From contig JACAXG010000122.1 in assembly GCA_018881555.1 (NCBI GenBank), positions 2,515,955 to 2,579,954 of the forward strand: 64,000 nt of DNA. The letters are read 5' to 3'. Position 1 is the stretch's first letter. Every line of letters starts with the position of its first letter. This stretch comes from Amblyornis subalaris (taxonomy: Eukaryota; Chordata; Aves; Passeriformes; Ptilonorhynchidae). Position numbers and translations under genes: made by a program. This document shows positions 56,616 to 64,000 of this stretch, one piece after another. A model generated the notes under the pieces. That model had not been told where the DNA came from, searched no databases, and was given only the letters and a program-made list of their open reading frames with translations.

Positions 56616-56790
56616 GGGAAGGGTTAGAGTCCCTTCAAAAGGGAAGGGTTAGAATCCCTTCAAGAGGGAAGGGTTAGAGTCCGTTCAAAAGGGAAGGGTT
56701 AAAGTCCCTTCAAAAAGGGAAGGGTTAAAGTCCCTTCAAAAAGGAAGGATTAGAGTCCCTCCAAAAGGGACGGGTTAGAGTGCCTTCTAA
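56616..56790 (+). repeat. Seven tandem 24-26-bp hairpin units in the leader of D
   Basis: Units start at 56616, 56641, 56666, 56691, 56717, 56743 and 56767. The common form is GGGAAGGGTTAGAGTCCCTT plus CAAAA. Within a unit GAAGGG and CCCTTC are complementary and enclose a 7-base loop (TTAGAGT or TTAAAGT), so the RNA could form a row of small stem-loops just before the gag ATG (56818). Units 3, 6 and 7 have stem mismatches. Confidence 0.92.
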
Positions 56791-56817
56791 CGAGCTCCTA
56801 AATGGTAACTTGTTATA

Positions 56818-58422
56818 ATGGGAAACAAAACCTCGAAAGGGGTATCACAGCTGTCACCCCTGGGATGTATCTTGAAACACTGGAAACAAATTGGGGGCGA
56901 TCCCCTGACGCGTAAAAAACTTTTAAAATTTTGTAATCAATGGTGGCCACTTTACACATTGGAAGATCAAGAGAAGTGGCCCAAGGATGGAACCTTACAA
57001 TATAATACCATATTGCAATTAATGTTGTTTTGTAGAAAGGAAAATAAGTGGGATGAAGTTTCTTATGTTGACTTGTTTTTCACCCTAAGACATCATCCAG
57101 AGTGGCAAAAAGAATGCAGGAGGACTCCGAAAGATCCATTACTCTTAGCACTTGAAAAGAAAAAGAAAGGCAAAGGGTTGAAGAGGTGTTGTTCTGCATG
57201 CAGCATAGGACAGAGGTGTTTGAAGTGTGGGAAAGAGGAGGAGGATGATTTAGAGCTGATGGTTGCTCTGCAGCAAAGAATGGGGGAGATGAATGATGAA
57301 TCACCAGGGAATGAGGTTAGACGCATAAGCAGGTCATGGGAAGGTGGACTGGAATGGACAGAATGCTTCACGAGATTGGTGGATTTTAGTCCGATTGCGG
57401 GGCGCGCTAGAAGGCGGCAAGGAAATATTGAGAGAGATGGAGGATGTTCCCATGGCTCCCCTCCAGCAGGCGGTCGGGAATCAAGGTCCAGTAACAACAA
57501 AAACCCCATTTTCAATTGTGGATTTAATGACATGGAAAAAGGCAGCAGGAATTTATAGAGAGGATCCAGATAGAGTTGCTAAGGTATTTGAAACCATAAT
57601 TAGGACTCAGGACCCTGACTGGAATGATATACAAGTGATGTCAAATACACTGTTGGATAGTACAGAAAAAAAGATGGTGTTGACTATGGCCAGAAAGCAA
57701 GTAGAGGGAGTACATGCTAATGGAGACTTAGAAGGAACTGTAGATGAGAATTTTCCTTTAACAAATCCAAGGTGGGATCCTAATTTACCGGGGCCCTGAG
57801 ATCATTTGACAAGATATCAGAGATTGGTATTATTTGGTGTAAAGCATGCTATACCAAAAGCCATGAACTGGTCAAAACTGTATGAGGTAAAGCAGGACAG
57901 GACTGAATGCCCCATGGCTTTCACAGAACGATTAAAGGTGACTGCCAGAAAATATGCTGATCTGGATCCTGAGAATCCAGAGGAGGCTGTGCAATTAGCA
58001 ACTATCTTTATCGGGCAATCTGCCCCAGATATTAGAAGGAAACTCCAAAAACTGGAAGGAGCGGAGTCACATGACTTAGGAAAGTTGTTAGATGAAGCAT
58101 GGAAAGCATATCACAACAGGGACAGGGAAAAAAAAATATGGCAGGCTAGAAGGGAAAACCAGAAACACGAGAAACTACTTGCAACTCTGGTGGGGGCTAA
58201 GGGACCTGTGGAGGGTGCTAAGGGATTGGCCAACAGGGGAGGGGAAAAAGGAGGTTGGGGGGAACAAAGGGAAGGGGAGACAGGAGGCTCCCACCGTTTC
58301 TCTGACAATGGTTAGGGGAATACCAATGTGCACTCTGTAAGGAAAAGGGGCATTGGAAGCGAGAATGCCTGCAGGTTGGAAAGCTGGTCTTACAGGCTTT
58401 CACATTGGAAACTGAAGATTGA
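56818..58422 (+). pseudogene. gag: Provirus D gag (broken)
   Basis: Starts MGNKTSKG, myristoylation type, with a gammaretrovirus-like matrix (ILKHWKQIGG, KLLKFCNQWWPLY, YNTILQLMLFC) and a basic, Cys-containing then acidic linker. The frame shifts after about 57350. The second frame (to the TGA at 57797-57799, reopening at once) carries capsid (FSIVDLMTWKKAAGIYREDP, then CPMAFTERLKVTARKYADL) and a charged coiled segment (HNRDREKKIWQARRENQKHEK). It ends at TAG 58313. Nucleocapsid with a single CCHC knuckle (58327-58368, CALCKEKGHWKREC) is in another frame. Confidence 0.9.
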
Positions 58423-58650
58423 AGGGGACCGGGGGATTCTAGCCCAGCTGAACACCTGGTTACACTAAGGCTGGGGAAAGAAGAAGTGGAATTTTTGGTA
58501 GACACGGGGCAACTTATTCTTTATTGAATACATGTAAAGGGAAACTTAGTAAAAATACAGTAAGTGTAATTGGTGCTACACGGAAAAGCCAAACTCGGTC
58601 CTTTTTACAACCCATGAAATTTAAATCAGGAAAGAATTGGATTACTCATC

Positions 58651-58656
58651 AGTTTC
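58651..58656. repeat. Target-site duplication of LTR F, left (AGTTTC)
   Basis: Equals 59023-59028. Confidence 0.93.
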
Positions 58657-59022
58657 TGTCGCTGTTTTCCCGGGGTCGCTGAGGAATCACGACATAATCA
58701 CAATTCGAGAGTCGGTGAAAAGTGGAAGTGGATTTATTTATTAATATAAAGACCTGTTTTATACCTTTAGTATGCTTGAAAGTCATAAGGTCATTGGTCC
58801 CTGGCCATCCACCTCTCAGGATGATTGGCCAGGCTATTGCAACGCCGTATTGAAAATATTTGTGCTTTCGGTATAATAACAAGTCCACAAGTGTATGATA
58901 TGAAGAAGTGTCATTAGAAAAACATCTCATGCTGTTTACATAGCTTCTGTGAGAAAGGACAGCTTCTCACAGAGTGCAAGAAGCTGTAAAATTCCTCTGC
59001 CATGGCCTTTTCAGCATCCACA
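58657..59022 (-). mobile_element. Solo LTR F nested in provirus D
   Basis: 366 bases, TG...CA, with the duplication AGTTTC. Minus-strand TATAAA (plus TTTATA at 58758-58763) and AATAAA (plus TTTATT at 58733-58738) show the minus orientation. The TATA box and polyA signal are close together. Confidence 0.92.
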
Positions 59023-59028
59023 AGTTTC
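59023..59028. repeat. Target-site duplication of LTR F, right (AGTTTC)
   Basis: Pairs with 58651-58656. Confidence 0.93.
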
Positions 59029-59122
59029 TATATATGCCTGAATGGCCAGTCCCCTTGTTGGGGAGAGATTTATTGGGAAAATTGGATGCTCAAATAAGTT
59101 TTCGCGATGGGGAAATACAAAT

Positions 59123-62100
59123 TCAAATACCAGAATCAAAAGCCATCGATGCAAGGATTTTTATGTTACAGGAGTCAAATGAGTTGGAAGAAATCCCAGA
59201 GGAGGTAGAGAATGCTGTGACCCCATTGGTATGGGCAACTGAAATGCCTGGATGGTCAAAGGTGGCCAAACCAGTGAGGATAACTCTCAAACCTGAAGCT
59301 AAACCAGTAAGGCAAAACCAATATCCTGTTAAGTGGGAGGCAAGGAAGGGGCTGGAGAAATGTATAGAAAAATTTTTAGAATATGGGTTATTGAAGGAGT
59401 GTGAATCAGAATATAACACACCGATATTACCAGTTAAAAAACAAAATGGGGAATACAGGTTAGTACAAGATTTAAGGGCCGTTAATAAAATACTGCCAGA
59501 TATTCATCCAGTAGTAGCTAACCCATACACACTCTTGACAGCACTAAAAGGGGATTATAAATGGTTTACAGTGATTGATCTTAAGGATACCTTTTTCTGC
59601 ATACCCTTGGAGGAAAATAGTCAAGCAATATTTGCTTTTTAACGGGGAAGTCCGACCTCTGGATGCAAAGTTCAGTTAACCTGGACCGTCCTACCGCAGG
59701 GATTTAAAAACAGTCCAACAATATTTGGAAATCAACTAGGAAAAAAATTAGAACAATGGAAGAAACATAACACTGGAGGAGCAGTTTTACAATATGTGGA
59801 TGACATCCTTCTGGCAGCAGAGACCCAAAAAGAATGCCTGCAAATGACCATGAGTCTGTTGAACTTTCTGGGACAGGGCGGTTACAGAGCAACTAAAGGA
59901 AAAGCTCAGATAGGAAAGACAACTGTGAGCTTTTTGGGCTTTGAAATCACTCGAGGGCAAAGAATTCTTGGCCTTGACAGAAAGGAAGCAATCTGCCAAA
60001 CTCCAGAACCACGGAATACCCGAGAATTACGAGGCTTTCTGGGAGCGGTCAGATGGTGCTGGTTGTGGATATTAAACTATGGACTTTTAGTGAAGCCCCT
60101 CCATGAAGCCCTAAAAGAAATAAAGGAAGGACAATTGGTATGGACTCCCAAGTGCCAAACTGCCTTCTGAGAACTGAAAAGGGCATTAATGACAGCACCT
60201 GCATTAGGGCTTCCTGATTTAACCAAGCCCTTTGAACTGTTTGTAGATGAGAGGCAACATTTAGCACTGAGAGTCCTGACGCAGAAGTTGGGAACCTGGA
60301 GGAGACCTGTGGGCTACTTCTCCAAACAGCTGGACAACGGGAGCAAAGGATGGCCAGGATACTTGCGAGCAGTTACTGCAACTGTTCTACTGATCCAAGA
60401 GGCCAGGAAGCTCATGACTGGACAGCACATAACTGGTTTTGTCCCTCACATGGTGATATCTGTGTTAGAGCAAAAGGGAGGGCATTGGCTATCCCCCAGC
60501 AGGATACTTAAATACCAAGTCGTGCTTCTGGAACAAGATGATGTAGAATTAAGGACAACAGCAGCCACAAATCCAGCCGTGTTCCTCGATCCAAAGGCGG
60601 TGGATGAGGGAGGCTTAGTACATGATTTTCTCCAAACCATCAAGCAGGTATATTCCAGCAGAATTGATTTGCAAGATGAGCCAACAGAGAACCCTGACTT
60701 AGAATTATTTACAGACAGGAGAAGTTTCATGAAAGACGGAAACATCTAACGGGCAGGATATGCAGTGGTGACCCCCACTGAAGTATTAGAAGCTCAGTCT
60801 TTACCAATTAACACATCAGCCCAAAAAGCAGAAATAACAGCACTAAAACAAGCATTGAATCTGGCAGCAGGCAAAAGAGTGAATATTTGGACTGATTTTA
60901 GATATGCATTTGGCGTAATTCATGCCCATGGAGCAGTATGGAAGAGAGGACTGCTATCAGCTCAAGGATCAGCTATTAAACACAAAGAAGAAATTCTACA
61001 ACTTTTGGAAGAAATTAAAAAAACAAAGGAGGTGGCAGTGATGCATTGCAAAGCACATCAATCTGGACAAACTAGTGTTACAGTAGGAAACCGACTGGCA
61101 GACAAAGCAGCTCAAGGAGTAGCTGAAAAAGGCATCCTAGCATTAGTAGCACAAAACCAAGTTAACATATCTGAATTTAAACTTAAGTATGACAGTGAGG
61201 ATCAGTGCTTAGCAAAGACATTAAAAGCCACCAAGAATCAGGGGGGATAGTGGGTGACAGACAACCGACAGGTTATAGTTCCACCTTCTGTAATGAGGAA
61301 AATAATGGAAAAAGAACATAACAAAACCCATTGGGGAACTGAGTCCATGATATCTAGTCCCCAAAACTCCGTACTCAGTGTGGGAATGACTGAAACAGCA
61401 AAATCAATTTTAGTAAAATGTCTAATTTGTTTTAAAACAATCCCATAAATAGGAAAAGGCCACCTTCTGGAACAATTAAACAGAGAAATTCACCTGGAGG
61501 TTATTGGCAAATAAATTTCTCTGAATTACTCAGGCAAAACGGGTATAGGTATCTTCTCGTATTGGTGGATATGTTTTCTGGACGGCCAGAGGCCTTTTCC
61601 TGTCACACCAATAAAGCTAGGGAAGTAGTGAAAATCATGCTTAAAGAAATCATACCGAGATTTGGGGTACCACTTGGGATGTCTTCAGATAGAGGCCCAC
61701 ATTTTATAGCAGATGCGGTACAACAGTTGAGCAAAACCCTGGGTATACAATGGGACTTACACACACCTTGGCGACCACAGTCAAGTGGGAAAGTGGAAAG
61801 GATGAATCAGACCTTGAAATGACAAATCAGTAAAACGTGCCAAGAAACTTCCTTAAAATGGCCACAGGCCCTTCCTCTGGCTCTTTTGAGAGTCAGAATT
61901 CAGCCAAGAACAAAAACTAAAGTGAGTCCCTGTGAATTGCTGTATGGACAACCATATCAAACACCATCAGTTCCCGGAGAAATACGTTCAAAGGGAGAAA
62001 CAGATTTAAATCTAGACTTGATTTCTTTAGGAAAAACCCTTGCTGGACTCGGTTGGTTCATAACCCTATCGGGACCGGTTACTTTGGATGCACCCGTTCA

Positions 62101-62293
62101 TCCATACCAACCCGGGGACTTCGTATACGTAAAGACCTGGAACTCTGAACCCTTGAAGGAAAACTGGAAAGGATCTTTCCAAGTCCTCCTGGTAACCTAT
62201 GCTGCACTTAAGGTGGAAGGAATTGAACCCTGGGTTCATCACATGCAGGTAAAACCAGCAACCACACATCACACACAGCAGAAACAAGACTAA
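59123..62293 (+). pseudogene. pol: Provirus D pol (many stops)
   Basis: RT, RNase H and integrase of gamma type. RT has the QNQYPVKWEARKGL entry region, LVQDLRAVNK, LPQGFKNSPTIF and YVDDILLAAET. In-frame stops: TAA 59640, TGA 60168, TAA 60747, TAG 61248, TAA 61446. A frameshift before about 61490 follows, then TGA 61820. RNase H shows TDRRSF and TDFRYAF where TDG/TDS would be expected, so its metal site is altered, while AEITALKQAL keeps the Glu. Integrase has the zinc module (EHNKTHWGT ... CLIC). The first catalytic position is Asn (WQINFSE); SSDRGPHF and GKVERMNQ are kept. The C-terminal domain (HPYQPGDFVYVKTW) ends at 62293. Confidence 0.92.
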
Positions 62294-62363
62294 TTAATAC
62301 TGTTGAGGTTTTTTTTTGTTTGTTTGTTTTTACAGAAATCATATTCTAGGGGATATTATTTAG

Positions 62364-63912
62364 ATGAAGATGACAAATAATTACATATTTATCATAACAA
62401 TAAAAACTATGTTGTTAGTCTCTGGGAGGGGGAATGTGATCTTAAAGCTAGTTCAAGATTGTGGCAGATTACGAAATGTAACCTCTATAACAACTTGTTT
62501 GCCAACACCGACCTCTGCAGAAAATCCAGTTCCGTGGGGAGCTTTAGTCAGTAATTTGACAAAAATCAGGGAACACATGTGGGAGGGAAATAGCACCCAT
62601 GCCAACTGGACAGGGAAGGAAGGAGAATATTCCTTACAATGGACACGTAAGAATAATCCAATTGAGAATTGTAATATCTCAAAACCAGATCTAAAAATAA
62701 CTTCAGGAAATGTCTATCGGCCAACAGATTGCACCAATACTCCTTGGGGGTGTCAAATACCGGAAATATGGAATAGCCCTCAAACGGGACAATGAGAATA
62801 TATCCAGCCAGTTCAGTGGTGCCTGGACTGGCAAGGGAGTCCAGGCCCTGCAGAAGACCCCTTACAAGTCAGTATACAATATTCTGATTTAATAAGGTCA
62901 AGACAAAAGAACCCAAAAATAAAAGTGGAACTGCACTCAAATATACAATTGTACTAGTAGGAATCCTGAGATACAGCGACTCATGACTGTGGCCCAGGCT
63001 CTAAGGCTGGGATGTGTTTGTAGAAATTATTCTACTCTTCTTAAAGACACCTGGTCTCACCTAACAAACAATGAGACATGGAGAGATATAGACTGTCAGC
63101 AGCACACGGTAAAATCAGTAGGACCCACAGTATGGGTAGGGAGTAATGGAATTTGGACCACACATTTGCCTTTGGGAGAATCAAGAGTACAATGGATACT
63201 GGGAGTATTAACATTATGCCCCTTGTGGAAGGAGTCACCATTGGGAACTCAACTATGGGGAAAAGTTAAACGTGATGAAACTTGGAAACACCCCAGTACA
63301 GGAACCATAGTAGGATGGATTTTAGAATCCATCTTCACTCCACAAATATCCACCTTCAGGAATAGACTAACCATACATAATTTGACTCTGCAAATGGAAA
63401 CTTTAGCAAATGCAACTCAATTGGGATTTACTGAAATAAATGAACAATTGCAAGCCACAACAAAAATTACCTTACAAAACAGATTGGCATTAGATCTATT
63501 GCTCCTACATGAACATGGAGTATGTGGATACTTGAATTTAAACAACAATACTTGTTGTGTCCACAATCCAAATGTGACTGCTACATTGAAGGATCAAATA
63601 GAGAGAATAAAATTGGTCACTGCATCAAGCAGAGAACTAAGAGCAGGATTAGAAAGTAACTGGTTAAACAAAATATTTAAAGGATTTGGATTTTCTCTCA
63701 CTGGTTAGTTGGCCTCACTTTTGCAAAATATAATTGTAATCATAGTAGTAATTGTGATTATGATGCTTGCTTTAGGCTGTATAAAAAACATGATTGCTAA
63801 TGCTATGCAAGGAACTTACACGATGCTAGTAAAAAAGCAAAGTGAGGCTTATGAAGGCTTGCAAAGAAGAAAAGCTTCACAAGCCTCAAAGAGGGGGAAT
63901 GTTACCAGATGA
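62364..63912 (+). pseudogene. env: Provirus D env (broken)
   Basis: ATG 62364 starts a surface subunit with signal peptide and several N-glycosylation sites. TGA at 62793-62795 is followed by open sequence, then further stops and a shift to the frame that begins near 62983. A KVKR cleavage-like site precedes TM. TM has TLQNRLALDLLLLHEHG (immunosuppressive-like helix) and then a cysteine motif with nine residues between the first Cys and the Cys pair (CGYLNLNNNTCC), where CX6CC is usual. TAG 63706-63708 lies just before the membrane anchor (IIVIIVVIVIMMLALGC) and a basic tail. Confidence 0.9.
63887..63899 (+). promoter_or_regulatory. Provirus D polypurine tract
   Basis: Purine-rich CAAAGAGGGGGAA directly before the 3' LTR. 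Confidence 0.9.
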
Positions 63913-64000
63913 TAAATTGTCTACACCTGGTGAACTCACACAATGCTTGCTCTCCAAAAACTACTGGCCTATGGAACTGCACAATGCCCATTGTGTGAGA
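63900..64000 (+). mobile_element. Provirus D 3' LTR, cut by window end
   Basis: The 101 visible bases are identical to 55901-56001. Confidence 0.95.

Larger units (their letters stand above)
58423..59122 (+). pseudogene. pro: Provirus D pro, split by solo LTR F
   Basis: The active-site triad VDTG lies at 58498-58509, followed by a frameshift, because the frame hits TGA within about ten codons. The next part (LLNTCKGKLS-like, other frame) runs to the insertion at 58656. Sequence resumes at 59023 with YMPEWPVPLLGRDLLGKL, the C-terminal end of gamma-type protease. The right border toward RT is approximate. Confidence 0.8.
55901..64000 (+). mobile_element. Provirus D: class I (gamma-type) ERV, right end beyond window
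   Basis: 5' LTR, leader with a hairpin array, gag, pro, pol, env, polypurine tract and the first 101 bases of the 3' LTR, which are identical to the 5' LTR. The coding region is decayed: at least seven in-frame stops and several frameshifts. Solo LTR F is inserted at 58657-59022. RT has YVDD, the gamma type. The target duplication cannot be checked because the right edge is outside. Confidence 0.93.

Noticed and set aside
56616..56790. CRISPR-like array
   Set aside because: Units are contiguous without unique spacers and lie in the leader of a provirus in a bird genome.
1..64000. Prokaryotic defence, biosynthetic or phage-like system
   Set aside because: Repeat content, splice sites and retroviral structure show vertebrate DNA; no such genes are present.

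Overview
This is avian nuclear DNA. Truncated CR1 LINE 3' ends on both strands, ERVL-type LTR sequence of the kind common in birds, and class I and class II endogenous retroviruses (ERVs) all point to a bird, probably a songbird. The density of long, little-decayed proviruses would suit a W chromosome or another low-recombination region, but that is inference. I see no prokaryotic system, CRISPR array, tRNA or rRNA gene.

Layout. 1-25 kb is intergenic or intronic sequence with CR1 fragments, LTR-like segments and a 1.3 kb CCTT-type polypyrimidine satellite (17506-18792); I recognise no gene there. 25.2-51.0 kb is a nest of related class II proviruses. Provirus A (+, 25263-42553) has a tRNA-Lys(CUU) primer site. 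It carries solo LTR E in its protease gene (28835-29346, duplication GTCCTG) and complete provirus B (-, 29997-38388, duplication GATGAT) in its reverse transcriptase gene, exactly at the codons for the two catalytic aspartates of YMDD. Just right of A lies provirus C (-, 42718-50957, duplication GGCAAA), a relative of B. B and C have tRNA-Lys(UUU) primer sites. 51-55.9 kb holds a solo LTR (52629-53315, duplication GTAAT) and two phase-compatible exons of a CEP250/rootletin-like coiled-coil protein (54697-54824 and 55020-55189). 55.9-64 kb is class I, gamma-type provirus D (+), which runs off the window in its 3' LTR. D carries a seven-unit hairpin array in its leader and a nested solo LTR (58657-59022).

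How the parts relate. A, B and C each have the order LTR, PBS, gag, pro, pol, env, LTR. The pol is beta-like (class II). The Env transmembrane subunit is of alpha/gamma type, with CX6CC, an immunosuppressive-like helix and an internal fusion loop, and its C-terminus runs into the 3' LTR. All four proviruses are broken. Only the 881-codon pol frame of B is uninterrupted, and it has lost conserved residues. Nesting gives relative ages: A before B and E, D before its solo LTR. My hand-counted LTR mismatches (A about 2.8%, B about 1.8%, C about 1.9%) fit that order.

Limits. Family calls rest on motifs and hand comparison within the window. No database search was run. The 235-base N run (30092-30326) lies inside the 3' LTR of B.
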